The notes beneath the pieces were generated by a model, which ran no database searches, was not told where the DNA came from, and was given only the letters and a program-made list of their open reading frames with translations. DNA of 64,000 nucleotides. Origin: Actinomadura sp. K4S16 (GTDB lineage Bacteria; Actinomycetota; Actinomycetes; Streptosporangiales; Streptosporangiaceae). The stretch lies in assembly GCF_008327685.1 (NCBI RefSeq), contig NZ_BDDE01000010.1:372001-436000 (forward strand), written 5' to 3'. The position numbers and the translations under genes are program-made. The first letter of the stretch is position 1. Every line of letters starts with the position of its first letter. This document shows positions 16,986 to 25,649 of the stretch, in pieces.

Positions 16986-17927
16986 TCAGCGGCGCGCCGC
17001 CTCCCAGCCCTGCACCAGCGCGGCGGTGTGGTCGCCGACGAGTCCGACCTGGAGGCGCTCCCCGCCCTGCTCGACCTGGACGCCCACGGGCCGCAGGTCC
17101 GGGACGCGCCCGCCGAACAGGGCGTCGCGCTCGGGCAGGGCCTCGTAGTCGCCCGGCCGCCACCAGTACACCTGCGGGCTGATCGGCTTCTCCCCCGTGC
17201 CGGCGAGCCTGGCCGCGGCGTCCTGGACGGTCTTCATGGCGAGGACCAGGTGCTGCTCGGTCCCGATCTCGTGGACCATGACGTACTCCGGGAGCGGGAA
17301 CGCGACCAGTGCGCCGAACGGCAGCGGCCCGGGGAAGTAGCGCCGCAGGACCTGGACGTGCGCGCCGATGTAGCGGTGCTGCTCGCCGATGTTCGCGATC
17401 TTGATGCCCTGCACGTCGGTGGCCTGGACGTAGTGGGGCTCCCGCTCGATCGACTGCGTCAGCGCGTGACCGAACGCCTCGGCCTCGGGCAGGCCGCCGA
17501 GGTCCACCCGGTTGAGCGGCACGATCGAGTCCGGATAGTCCATGACGACGGTCTGGAGCAGCCCGGGTGCGAGCGGCCGGGTCACGAGGGCGGCCCGCAT
17601 CCGCTCGTCGAGCGCCTCCTCGGGATAGAGCCGGACGCGCAGGCTCATGACGTCGGGCGTTCCGCCGGCCGGAGGCGGAGCCGGGCGCCGCTCGAGCGCC
17701 TGCACCGCCTGGTCGGCGTACTGGGCCGCGATGCCCGGCAGCGCGGACCTCGGGTTCCGCCCGGCGTGCGCCCGCCATTCCGCGATGCCCGCCTGCACAC
17801 GGGTGCCGTCCCTGAGCGTGACGGCGACGGTGTCGGGGTCGGGCAGCGCCGCCTGATAACCGCGCTGCGCGAACGCGTCTACGAGGGCGGTGCCGATGAT
17901 GTCGTGGCTGTTGGAATTCACGATCAT
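16986..17927 (-). CDS. Hypothetical cytoplasmic protein, possibly DUF1444/YtpQ-like
   Basis: The 313-residue protein has no signal or membrane segment. Ordered stretches include MSLRVRLYPEEALDERMRAALVTRPLAPGLLQTVVMDYPDS, the middle GQHRYI-type region and FGALVAFPLPEYVMVHEIG. The overall order of early domain, PGLLQTVVMD and a later ALVAFPLPEYV strand faintly recalls the DUF1444 (YtpQ) family, but I would not rely on that. ATG at 17927 has GGGGAG seven bases upstream. It follows the LLM oxidoreductase by 59 bases in the same direction. Confidence 0.6.
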   Translation of the reverse strand: MIVNSNSHDIIGTALVDAFAQRGYQAALPDPDTVAVTLRDGTRVQAGIAEWRAHAGRNPRSALPGIAAQYADQAVQALERRPAPPPAGGTPDVMSLRVRLYPEEALDERMRAALVTRPLAPGLLQTVVMDYPDSIVPLNRVDLGGLPEAEAFGHALTQSIEREPHYVQATDVQGIKIANIGEQHRYIGAHVQVLRRYFPGPLPFGALVAFPLPEYVMVHEIGTEQHLVLAMKTVQDAAARLAGTGEKPISPQVYWWRPGDYEALPERDALFGGRVPDLRPVGVQVEQGGERLQVGLVGDHTAALVQGWEAARR

Positions 17928-17986
17928 TTACGACTCCCCGCGCGGGCCGTGAGTTCCGGGTCGGCCCCCGAAGGTTCGCGTGCGGG

Positions 17987-18829
17987 TCAGCGGCCCGCGA
18001 GCAGCTCCACCACCGGCGCGAATTCCTCGGCGAACGCGGAGGCGACCGACACGTATGACACGCCCAGCTCGTCCCGCCGGCGGGCGAGCGTGTCGGCCAT
18101 CTCGCGGGGCGTCCCGGAGAGCTTCGCGATCGCGGCGGAACTCGCCAGGGCGGCGGTGTCCACGTTCATCTGCCGGCTCAGCCACTCCGGCACCTCGTCG
18201 CCGACGACGTGGACCTGCGTGCACAGCTCGAGGTCGTCGAACCGCTCGCCCGCCGCCTTCCGGACGATCTCCACGTACTCGGCCAGCCGCACGTCGTCGG
18301 TCATCGGCGGCACCCCGAACGCGACCGTGTCGGCCCGCCGGGCGGCCAGCTCCAGCATCCGGCGCCGCGACGCGGCGACGAGCACGCGCGGCGCGCGGCC
18401 CGTCCCCGCGAACAGGCGCTCCGGCGGGCGCGCGACCGCGTCGAGCACCCGCTCCACCCTGGCCAGCCGCTCGGCGCCCGACCCGTACGGGACGCCGAAC
18501 AGCGCGGCGTCGTCCTCGCCGCCGGGCCGCCCGGCGCCGATCCCGAGTTCGAACCGGTCCCCGGTGGCGAACGCCATCGAGGCGGCCTCCCAGGCGATCA
18601 TGTGCGGCGGGCGGGTCGCGGCGGAGAGCACGAACGTGCCGACCCGCAGCGTCGTCGTGGCGCCCGCCGCCGCGGCGAGGGACGCCGCGGGCATCGCCGT
18701 GCCCGAGGTGTCGGGGGTCAGCAGCGTCGCGTATCCGAGCTCCTCGGCGCGCCGCGCCTGCGCCGCCCAGTCCGCGCCGTCCCGCGCCCACGCGGCCATC
18801 ACCGCGAACCTGAACCGCCGATCAGCCAT
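17987..18829 (-). CDS. LLM-class (F420-type) flavin-dependent oxidoreductase
   Basis: The 280-residue luciferase-like monooxygenase-fold protein shows the usual landmarks: an N-terminal strand RFRFAVMAAWA, AEELGYATLLTPDTSG, LRVGTFVLSAATRPPHMIAWEAASM, RFELGIGAGRPGGEDDAALFG and a C-terminal LGVSYVSVASAF. Actinomycete members of this group mostly use coenzyme F420 rather than FMN; the substrate is unknown. ATG at 18829 follows GAGGCGGGCAG. A TGAGTGAGC-type palindrome lies 37 bases upstream, so expression is probably under TetR-family control. Confidence 0.88.
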   Translation of the reverse strand: MADRRFRFAVMAAWARDGADWAAQARRAEELGYATLLTPDTSGTAMPAASLAAAAGATTTLRVGTFVLSAATRPPHMIAWEAASMAFATGDRFELGIGAGRPGGEDDAALFGVPYGSGAERLARVERVLDAVARPPERLFAGTGRAPRVLVAASRRRMLELAARRADTVAFGVPPMTDDVRLAEYVEIVRKAAGERFDDLELCTQVHVVGDEVPEWLSRQMNVDTAALASSAAIAKLSGTPREMADTLARRRDELGVSYVSVASAFAEEFAPVVELLAGR

Positions 18830-18865
18830 CTGCCCGCCTCCCGTTCGCCGCCGGACACCTCCATT

Positions 18866-18883
18866 TGAGTGAGCACTCACTCA
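18866..18883. promoter_or_regulatory. TetR-type operator palindrome
   Basis: TGAGTGAGCACTCACTCA is a near-perfect palindrome (arms TGAGTGA/TCACTCA), a form typical of TetR-family operators in actinomycetes. It lies 37 bases upstream of the LLM oxidoreductase start. No TetR-family gene is present nearby. Confidence 0.6.
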
Positions 18884-18926
18884 TTTGTCAAGGGCCCGGG
18901 AGCCGGTCCCCGCGCGGCGGGGGCCG

Positions 18927-19730
18927 CTAGCCGGACTCGGTGACGGTGAAACGGCGCAGGTCGAGCGCCGGGTTCTTCGCCCGGACGGCCTTGATCCGCT
19001 CGGGCGAGACGTCCCCGGACACGACGCCGGTCCCCTCCCCCAGCGCGGCCACGACGACGCCCATCGGGTCGACGACCATGCTGTTGCCGGCGCCCGTCGG
19101 GGCGCACTGGTCGGCGGCCGCCACGTAGATCGTGTTTTCGATCGCGCGGGCCCGCACGAGCGTCCGCCAGTGGTCCTCCTTGAGCGGGCCCGGCACCCAC
19201 TCGGCGGGCAGCGCCAGCACGTCGGCGCCCGCGTCCACGATCCGCCGCGTCACCTCGGGGAACCGGACGTCGTAGCAGGTCTGCATGCCGAACGTGACGC
19301 CGTCGACGGCGAAGGTCTCCGGCTCGCCGATCCCGCCGGGCCGCACCAGCGCCGACTCCTCGTACCCGAACGCGTCGTACAGGTGGATCTTGCGGTACTC
19401 GGCGACGACGTCCCCGCCTGGGGCGACGGCGACGAGGGTGTTGGAGATCCGGTCCGGGTCGTCGTCCAGCCGCTCGTTCACGCCCGCGACGACGTGGACG
19501 CCGTGCCGCCGGGCCAGGTCGCCGAGGCCGCGCACGAACGGACCGTCCAGCGGCTCGGACGAGTCGACGAACCGCCGGTCCATCCTCGGCGCGGTGAACA
19601 TGGCGAACTCGGGCAGGACCACGACCCGCGCGCCCTGCCCGGCCGCCTCGGCGGCCAGCCCGCCGATCGCCGCGAGGTTCTCGTCCTTGTCGGTTCCGGG
19701 CGCGAACTGCGCCACCGCCACCCGCACCAT
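18927..19730 (-). CDS. Carbon-nitrogen hydrolase (nitrilase superfamily amidase)
   Basis: The 267-residue protein carries the Glu-Lys-Cys triad of the nitrilase superfamily: Glu in VVLPEFAMF (about 41), Lys in YRKIHLYDAFG (about 110) and Cys in QTCYDVRFPE (about 148). It should hydrolyse an amide, such as a deaminated-glutathione or omega-amidase-type substrate; the exact substrate is uncertain. ATG at 19730 has GGAGG directly overlapping the upstream helicase stop codon region (gap 10 bases), so it is co-expressed with the helicase. Confidence 0.9.
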   Translation of the reverse strand: MVRVAVAQFAPGTDKDENLAAIGGLAAEAAGQGARVVVLPEFAMFTAPRMDRRFVDSSEPLDGPFVRGLGDLARRHGVHVVAGVNERLDDDPDRISNTLVAVAPGGDVVAEYRKIHLYDAFGYEESALVRPGGIGEPETFAVDGVTFGMQTCYDVRFPEVTRRIVDAGADVLALPAEWVPGPLKEDHWRTLVRARAIENTIYVAAADQCAPTGAGNSMVVDPMGVVVAALGEGTGVVSGDVSPERIKAVRAKNPALDLRRFTVTESG

Positions 19731-19740
19731 CCGCTGCCTC

Positions 19741-22248
19741 CTACATCCGGTCGACGCCGGTCACCCGGACGACGGCCTCGCCCTCCTGGTCGGAACCCGC
19801 GAGGTCGACCTCGGCGCTGATGCCCCAGTCGTGGTGCCCCGCGGGGTCGTCGAACACCTGCCGGACCCGCCACAGGGCGTCCTCCGGGACCTCCTCGATC
19901 TGGAGCAGCTTCGGCCCCCGCGCGTCGGCCCCGGTGAGCAGCTCGTCGTGCTCCTCGAAGTAGCGGTCCATGGCCTCGGCCCAGGCGTCGGCGCCGAAGT
20001 CGGGGTCCAGCGCGCCCAGCTCGCCGTAGCGCTCCAGCGCGGCCAGCTCGACCCGCCGGAACATCGCGTTGCGCACCAGCACGCGGAACGCCCGCGCGTT
20101 CGCGGTCACCTTGGTGACCCGCTCCTCGATCGGCTCGTCCAGGTCCTCGGCGGCGGGGTTGGCGAGCTGCTCCCACTCGTCCAGCAGGCTGGAGTCGACC
20201 TGCCGGACCAGCTCGCCCAGCCACTCGATCAGGTCGATCAGGTCGTCGGTCTTGATCGACTCCGGGACGGTCTGCTGGAGCGCCTTGTAGGCCCCCGACA
20301 GGTACCGCAGGACGAGGCCCTCGCCCCGCGCCAGCTCGTAGAAGCCGATGTACTCGGTGAACGTCATCGCCCGCTCGTACATGTCGCGCACGACCGACTT
20401 CGGGCGCAGCGGGTGGTCGCCGACCCACGGGTGCCCGGCCCGGTACACCTCGTAGGCGGCGCCGAGCTCCTCCTCCAGCGGCTTCGGGTGGTCGACGTCC
20501 TGGAGCAGCTCCATCCGCTCCTCGTACTCGATGCCCTCGGCCTTCATCTCCTGGACGGCCTCGCCCCGCGCCCGGTTGAGCTGCGCGGCGATGATCTGCC
20601 GCGGGTCCTCCAGCGTCGCCTCGATCACCGACAGGACGTCCAGCGCGTACGACGGCGACGCCGGGTCGAGGATCTCGAAGGCCGCGAGCGCGAACGTCGA
20701 CAGCGCCTGGTTGAGCGCGAAGTCCTCCTGGAGGTCGACGGTGATGCGGGCGTACCGGCCGACGTCGTCCGGCTCCGGCAGCACCTCGACGACGCCGCCC
20801 GCCAGCAGCGACCGGTAGATCGCGATGGCCCGGGAGATGTGCCTGCGCCGCGCCGCGGGCTCCTCGTGGTTGTCGGTCAGCAGCCGCTTCATGGCCTGGA
20901 ACGCGTTGCCCGGCCGCGCGATCACCGACAGCAGCATCGCGTGGCTGACCTGGAAACGGGACCGGAGCATCTCCGGCTCGGCCTCCTGCAGCTTCTTGAA
21001 GACGTCCTCGTCCCAGCCGACGAACCCCTCCGGCGGCTTCTTGCGCTGGACCTTGCGCCGCTTCTTCGGGTCGTCGCCGGCCTTGGCCAGGGCCTTCTCG
21101 TTCTCCACCACGTGCTCGGGCGCCTGCGCGACGACGAACCCGACCGTGTCGAAGCCGGCCCGCCCCGCCCGGCCGGCGATCTGGTGGAACTCCCGCGCCC
21201 TCAGCCGCCGCACCCGGTGCCCGTCGTACTTGCTGAGCGCGGTGAAGACGACGGTCCTGATCGGGACGTTCACCCCCACCCCCAGGGTGTCGGTCCCGCA
21301 GATGACCTTGAGCAGCCCGGCCTGCGCGAGCCGCTCCACCAGCCGCCGGTACTTGGGCAGCATCCCGGCGTGGTGGACGCCGATGCCGTGCCGGACGAAC
21401 CGCGACAGGTTGCGCCCGAACTTCGTGGTGAACCGGAAGTTGCCGATCAGCTCGGCGATCCGCGCCTTCTCCGCCTTGGTGCACACGTTGATGCTCATCA
21501 GCGCCTGCGCCCGCTCGATCGCCGCCGCCTGCGTGAAGTGCACCAGGTAGATCGGCGCCTTCTGCTCGGCCAGCAGCTCCTCGATCGTCTCGTGCAGCGG
21601 CGTGACCCGGTAGTCGTAGATGAGAGGGACGGGCCGCTCCGCCGAGGTCACCAGGGCCGTCGGCCGCCCCGTCCGCCGCGCCAGGTCCTTCTGGAAGAAC
21701 GAGACGTCCCCCAGGGTGGCCGACATGAGCAGGAACTGGGCCTGCGGCAGCTCCAGCAGCGGGATCTGCCACGCCCATCCCCGCTCGGGCTCGGCGTAGA
21801 AGTGGAACTCGTCCATCACGACCACGCCGATGTCGGCGTCCGCGCCGTCCCTGAGCGCGATGTTCGCCAGCACCTCGGCCGTGCAGCAGATGATCGGCGC
21901 GTCGGCGTTCACGCTGGCGTCGCCGGTCATCATCCCGACGTTGTCGCGCCCGAACATCTCGCACAGGTCGAAGAACTTCTCCGACACCAGCGCCTTGATC
22001 GGCGCCGTGTAGAACCCGACCTGGTCCTTGCCGAGCGCCGCGAACAGCGCCCCCGCCGCCACCAGGCTCTTGCCCGACCCGGTCGGCGTCGACAGGATCA
22101 CGTTCGCGCCGGAGACCACCTCGATGAGCGCCTCCTCCTGGGCGGGGTACAGGGTGATCCCGCGTCCCGACACCCACCGCTCGAACGCCTCGAAGAGCGA
22201 GTCGGCGTCGGCGTCGTTTCCGGAAGGAAGCTCATCGATAAGGCTCAC
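19741..22248 (-). CDS. DEAD-box superfamily 2 helicase with DUF3516 C-terminal domain
   Basis: The protein is about 835 residues, a Ski2-like SF2 helicase. Motif I is TPTGSGKS (about 45), motif II is DEFH, motif III is SATL, followed by GVHHAGMLPKYRRLVE and motif VI GRAGRAGFD. The C-terminal 400 residues correspond to the actinobacterial DUF3516 region. It probably remodels RNA or RNA-protein complexes; the biological target is unknown. GTG at 22248 is taken as start from a purine-rich upstream stretch; another GTG nine codons upstream (22275) is possible. The nitrilase follows. Confidence 0.9.
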   Translation of the reverse strand: MSLIDELPSGNDADADSLFEAFERWVSGRGITLYPAQEEALIEVVSGANVILSTPTGSGKSLVAAGALFAALGKDQVGFYTAPIKALVSEKFFDLCEMFGRDNVGMMTGDASVNADAPIICCTAEVLANIALRDGADADIGVVVMDEFHFYAEPERGWAWQIPLLELPQAQFLLMSATLGDVSFFQKDLARRTGRPTALVTSAERPVPLIYDYRVTPLHETIEELLAEQKAPIYLVHFTQAAAIERAQALMSINVCTKAEKARIAELIGNFRFTTKFGRNLSRFVRHGIGVHHAGMLPKYRRLVERLAQAGLLKVICGTDTLGVGVNVPIRTVVFTALSKYDGHRVRRLRAREFHQIAGRAGRAGFDTVGFVVAQAPEHVVENEKALAKAGDDPKKRRKVQRKKPPEGFVGWDEDVFKKLQEAEPEMLRSRFQVSHAMLLSVIARPGNAFQAMKRLLTDNHEEPAARRRHISRAIAIYRSLLAGGVVEVLPEPDDVGRYARITVDLQEDFALNQALSTFALAAFEILDPASPSYALDVLSVIEATLEDPRQIIAAQLNRARGEAVQEMKAEGIEYEERMELLQDVDHPKPLEEELGAAYEVYRAGHPWVGDHPLRPKSVVRDMYERAMTFTEYIGFYELARGEGLVLRYLSGAYKALQQTVPESIKTDDLIDLIEWLGELVRQVDSSLLDEWEQLANPAAEDLDEPIEERVTKVTANARAFRVLVRNAMFRRVELAALERYGELGALDPDFGADAWAEAMDRYFEEHDELLTGADARGPKLLQIEEVPEDALWRVRQVFDDPAGHHDWGISAEVDLAGSDQEGEAVVRVTGVDRM

Positions 22249-22287
22249 CCCTCCATCCTGCCCCCGATCGCCCACTGCCCGCGCCGG

Positions 22288-22347
22288 ACGGCGCCCCGCG
22301 TCCTGGTGATGGCACCCCGTGCCCTGGTGACGGCGCCCCGCGTCCTA
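22288..22347. repeat. Three imperfect 21-base tandem repeats
   Basis: Units begin at 22288, 22309 and 22330, with the shared pattern GGCGCCCCGCGTCCTGGTGA. The last unit is cut at the stop codon of the HD-domain gene (22345-22347). They lie in the 96-base spacer upstream of the helicase gene. Confidence 0.7.
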
Positions 22348-22941
22348 GACCACCCCGTGGCCGTACTTCTCCATGAGGGGGCCGAGGTCGGGCTCGCCGA
22401 AGGACTCCCGCATGGCCTCGAACACGGTGACCTTGTCCTCCCCGTACCGCCGGACGCGTCCGGCATAGGTGCCGGCGGACACGAAGGTCGGCGGTTCGGT
22501 CTTGCTGTGGAACTTGTCGGCGTACATGACGAGCCGCTCCTCCCCGGTCACGGCCACGTAGTCGCCCGGGGGCACCGGGAGCCCCTGCCGCGCGATGTCG
22601 TCGCGGGTCAGGCCGACACCGGTGTGGCACGAGCAGAACCGGCAGATCTCCTCGGGGAACCCCTCCTCCCGGAGTATGGCGTGGCCGAGCACCCCGTGCC
22701 GGACGTATCCCGTGAGGTCGATCTGCCCCGACGGGCCGTACAGCCGGTAGACGCCGAGGTCGTGCAGCAGGCACCCGGCCCGCACGAGGTCGGCGTCGAC
22801 CGCGAGCCCGGCCTCCTCCACGAGCCGCTCGGCGATCTCGCTCACGATGACGCAGTGCGTCCATACCGCCTCGAACGCCGCGGCCCCGGGCGCGTACCGC
22901 TCGTGCAAGGCCCGGATCTCGTCGGTCCCTGGAATCTCCAC
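22345..22941 (-). CDS. HD-domain phosphohydrolase-like protein
   Basis: The 198-residue protein is of the HDIG type. A His in WTHCVIVSEIAERL (about 29) and the HD doublet in AGCLLHDLGVYRLYG (about 60) are metal-binding, and HTGVGL and ADKFHS follow. The family hydrolyses phosphate esters, often nucleotides; the substrate is not identifiable. GTG at 22941 (GTG-GAG-ATT). It precedes the helicase gene by 96 bases in the same direction. Confidence 0.8.
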   Translation of the reverse strand: MEIPGTDEIRALHERYAPGAAAFEAVWTHCVIVSEIAERLVEEAGLAVDADLVRAGCLLHDLGVYRLYGPSGQIDLTGYVRHGVLGHAILREEGFPEEICRFCSCHTGVGLTRDDIARQGLPVPPGDYVAVTGEERLVMYADKFHSKTEPPTFVSAGTYAGRVRRYGEDKVTVFEAMRESFGEPDLGPLMEKYGHGVV

Positions 22942-23040
22942 CCCACGACCTTAGGCCGGGGCGGCCCCGCGGGTGGTTAGGGGCGGACCGATCGGCAAGA
23001 AAGGGCGGAACGAAACGAGGCGCACGAGAGGAGCCGAGCG

Positions 23041-23226
23041 ATGGAGGAGAGGGAGCCGGAGAAGCGGGGGCCCGGGGCCGGTTCGGGGCGGGAGGACCAG
23101 CCGCACGAGCGGGTCGTCCCCGGCACCGACAGCGCCGATGAGGGCTACGAGAGCGACGCCGAAAGCGGGACCCGCGACGGCAACCCGATCGCGGGCGTCG
23201 AACTCGACGCCGACGACGAGTCGTGA
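23041..23226 (+). CDS. Small acidic hypothetical protein
   Basis: The 61-residue protein is rich in Glu, Asp, Gly and Arg, with no hydrophobic core (ends GVELDADDES), and is probably intrinsically disordered. GAGAGGAGC lies upstream of the ATG. It is divergent from the HD gene and convergent with gnd, followed by a clear hairpin. I do not recognise the family. Confidence 0.55.
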   Translation: MEEREPEKRGPGAGSGREDQPHERVVPGTDSADEGYESDAESGTRDGNPIAGVELDADDES

Positions 23227-23268
23227 CCCGCGACCGCGCCGCCGTCCTCGCGGTCTCTGCCCCAGGGG

Positions 23269-23298
23269 CCGGGAAGGCGAGCGCGCTCGCGTTCCCGG
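23269..23298. terminator. Bidirectional terminator hairpin
   Basis: CCGGGAAGGCGAGC (23269-23282) pairs with GCTCGCGTTCCCGG (23285-23298) with one mismatch. It lies between the small acidic protein gene and gnd, which converge. Confidence 0.65.
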
Positions 23299-23318
23299 CG
23301 GGCCTGGAGGGCTGACCG

Positions 23319-24743
23319 TCAGGCGCCCACCTCGGTGCGGTCGCCGCCCCACAGGGTGTGGAAGGAGCCGTCGCGGTCGGTGCGGCGGTAGGTGTGGGCT
23401 CCGAAGAAGTCGCGCTGGCCCTGGGTGAGCGCGGCCGGCAGGCGGTCGGCGCGCAGCGAGTCGTAGTAGGCCAGGGCGGTGGAGAAGCCGGGCGCGGGGA
23501 TGCCGAGGCGCGCGGCGGTGGCGACCACCTCGCGCCAGGCGTCCTGCGCGTCGCCGACGGCCTCGGCGAAGTGGTCGTCGGTCAGCAGCGTCGGCGTCTC
23601 CGGGTCGGCCTCGTAGGCGGCCCGGATGCGGTCCAGGAAGCGGGCCCGGATGATGCAGCCGCCGCGCCAGATCGTGGCCATCGCGCCGAGGTCGATGTTC
23701 CAGCCGTACTCGGCGCTGCCCGCCTGGATCTCGTGGAACCCCTGCGCGTACGCGACGATCTTCGAGGCGTACAGGGCCTTCTCCACGGCGTCGGCGAAGC
23801 CGGAGCCCGCGACGGCCGTGCGGGACGGCCCGGGCAGGCCCCGCGCGGCCTCGCGCAGGGCGGCGTGGCCGGACACGGACCGGGCGAACACGGCCTCGGC
23901 GATGCCGCCGACGGGCACGCCGAGGTCGAGGGCGGTCTGCACGGTCCAGCGGCCGGTGCCCTTCTGCTCGGCCTGGTCCAGGACGACGTCCACGAACGGC
24001 TTGCCGGTCGCGGCGTCGGTGTGCGCGAGGACCTCGGCGGTGATCTCGATCAGGTAGGACTCCAGGCGGCCGGTGTTCCAGGTGCGGAAGACCTCGGCGA
24101 TCTCGGCGGGCGCGAGCCCGGCGGCGTGCCGCAGCAGGTCGTAGGACTCGGCGATCAGCTGCATGTCGGCGTACTCGATGCCGTTGTGCACCATCTTCAC
24201 GAAGTGCCCGGCGCCGTCGGGGCCGACGTGGACGCAGCAGGGCGTCCCGTCGACCTTGGCGGAGATGTCCTCCAGCAGCGGGCCGAGCGCCTCATAGGAC
24301 TCCGCGGAGCCGCCCGGCATGATGCTCGGGCCGTGCAGCGCGCCCTCCTCGCCGCCGGAGATGCCGGTGCCGACGAAGTGGATCCCGCGCTCGCGGAGCG
24401 CGGCCTCCCGGCGGCGGGTGTCGGCGAAGTTGGCGTTGCCGCCGTCCACGATCATGTCGCCGGGTTCGAGCAGCGGCGCGAACTCGTCGATGACGGCGTC
24501 GGTCGGACCGCCCGCCTTCACCATGATGACGAGCCGCCGTGGCCGCTCCAGGGACTCGACGAACTGCTCCGGCGTCTCCGCCGGCAGGAACGTCCCCTCG
24601 CCGCCGAACTCCTCCACCAGCGCCTTGGTCCGGGCGGACGTGCGGTTGTGCACGGCCACCGGGTGCCCGTGCCGGGCGAGGTTGCGGGCCAGGTTCCGTC
24701 CCATCACCGCGAGTCCGGTGACACCGATTCGCGCCTTGTGCAT
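23319..24743 (-). CDS. gnd: 6-phosphogluconate dehydrogenase, decarboxylating (NADP)
   Basis: The 474-residue enzyme of the oxidative pentose-phosphate pathway converts 6-phosphogluconate to ribulose 5-phosphate, CO2 and NADPH. The N-terminal Rossmann motif is [38 protein letters not shown] is the signature loop; [20 protein letters not shown] holds catalytic Lys and His-Asn. Length is standard for the homodimeric long form. ATG at 24743 has AGGAGGAG seven bases upstream; a longer upstream open frame is not coding. It is divergent from the HAD/GH65 pair. Confidence 0.96.
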   Translation of the reverse strand: MHKARIGVTGLAVMGRNLARNLARHGHPVAVHNRTSARTKALVEEFGGEGTFLPAETPEQFVESLERPRRLVIMVKAGGPTDAVIDEFAPLLEPGDMIVDGGNANFADTRRREAALRERGIHFVGTGISGGEEGALHGPSIMPGGSAESYEALGPLLEDISAKVDGTPCCVHVGPDGAGHFVKMVHNGIEYADMQLIAESYDLLRHAAGLAPAEIAEVFRTWNTGRLESYLIEITAEVLAHTDAATGKPFVDVVLDQAEQKGTGRWTVQTALDLGVPVGGIAEAVFARSVSGHAALREAARGLPGPSRTAVAGSGFADAVEKALYASKIVAYAQGFHEIQAGSAEYGWNIDLGAMATIWRGGCIIRARFLDRIRAAYEADPETPTLLTDDHFAEAVGDAQDAWREVVATAARLGIPAPGFSTALAYYDSLRADRLPAALTQGQRDFFGAHTYRRTDRDGSFHTLWGGDRTEVGA

Positions 24744-24899
24744 TGGCTGACTCCTCCTCGTGTGCGACCCTGGCCAAGGGGTTGTACGCGGCTCATGATC
24801 CCCCCGTTCGAGCGCCCGGGCCCGCATGTCCGCGCTCGGCGCGGGAACGGGTCGCGCTTAAAAGGATCACTTCGATACTGCCATCTGCCAGGGGGTGCG

Positions 24900-25649
24900 A
24901 TGCTGGGACTGCCGGACGGGGCGGCCGCGTGTCTCTTCGATCTCGACGGGGTGCTGACCCGTACCGCCGCCGTTCACGCGGCGGCGTGGAAGGAGATGTT
25001 CGACGGCTACCTGCGCGAGCGCGCGGAGCGGACCGGTGAGCCGTTCACCGAGTTCGACCCCGTGCGCGACTACGGCCGGTACGTCGACGGCAAGCGGCGC
25101 GAGGACGGGACGCGCTCCTTCCTGGAGTCGCGCGGCATCACGCTGCCCGAGGGCGACCCGGACGATCCGCCCGAGAAGGAGACCGTCAGGGGCCTCGGGA
25201 CCCGCAAGAACGCCCTCGTCCTGAAGCTCATCGAGGAGAAGGGCGTCGAGACGTTCGACGGGTCGATCGACTACGTCCGCAAGGCGCGCGAGGCCGGGCT
25301 GAAGACGGCCGTGGTCTCCTCCAGCGCCAACACCGTCCAGGTCCTGCGGACGGCGGGCATCACCGACCTGTTCGACGCGCGCGTGGACGGCGTCGTCGCG
25401 GCGGAGCGGCACCTGCCCGGCAAGCCCGCCCCCGACACGTTCCTCGCGGGCGCCGAGGAGCTGGGCGTCCCGGCCGAGAAGGCCGTCGTCTTCGAGGACG
25501 CGCTCGCCGGCGTCCAGGCGGGCCGGGCCGGCGGGTTCGCCTACGTCGTCGGCGTCAACCGGGTCGGCGACGAGCACGCGAAGGCGCTCGCCGAGAACGG
25601 CGCCGACGTGGTGGTCGACGACCTGTCCGAACTGCTGGAGGCGCCGTGA
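24900..25649 (+). CDS. Beta-phosphoglucomutase-family HAD hydrolase
   Basis: The 249-residue HAD protein has motif I as [10 protein letters not shown] (nucleophile Asp about 14), motif II as [10 protein letters not shown], Lys in PGKPAPDTF and motif III as [13 protein letters not shown]. This set fits beta-phosphoglucomutase-like enzymes, which convert beta-glucose 1-phosphate to glucose 6-phosphate. The next gene is a GH65 phosphorylase that would release beta-glucose 1-phosphate, and the genes overlap by four bases (GTGA). The start ATG at 24900 follows a weak GGGGGT. Confidence 0.9.
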   Translation: MLGLPDGAAACLFDLDGVLTRTAAVHAAAWKEMFDGYLRERAERTGEPFTEFDPVRDYGRYVDGKRREDGTRSFLESRGITLPEGDPDDPPEKETVRGLGTRKNALVLKLIEEKGVETFDGSIDYVRKAREAGLKTAVVSSSANTVQVLRTAGITDLFDARVDGVVAAERHLPGKPAPDTFLAGAEELGVPAEKAVVFEDALAGVQAGRAGGFAYVVGVNRVGDEHAKALAENGADVVVDDLSELLEAP

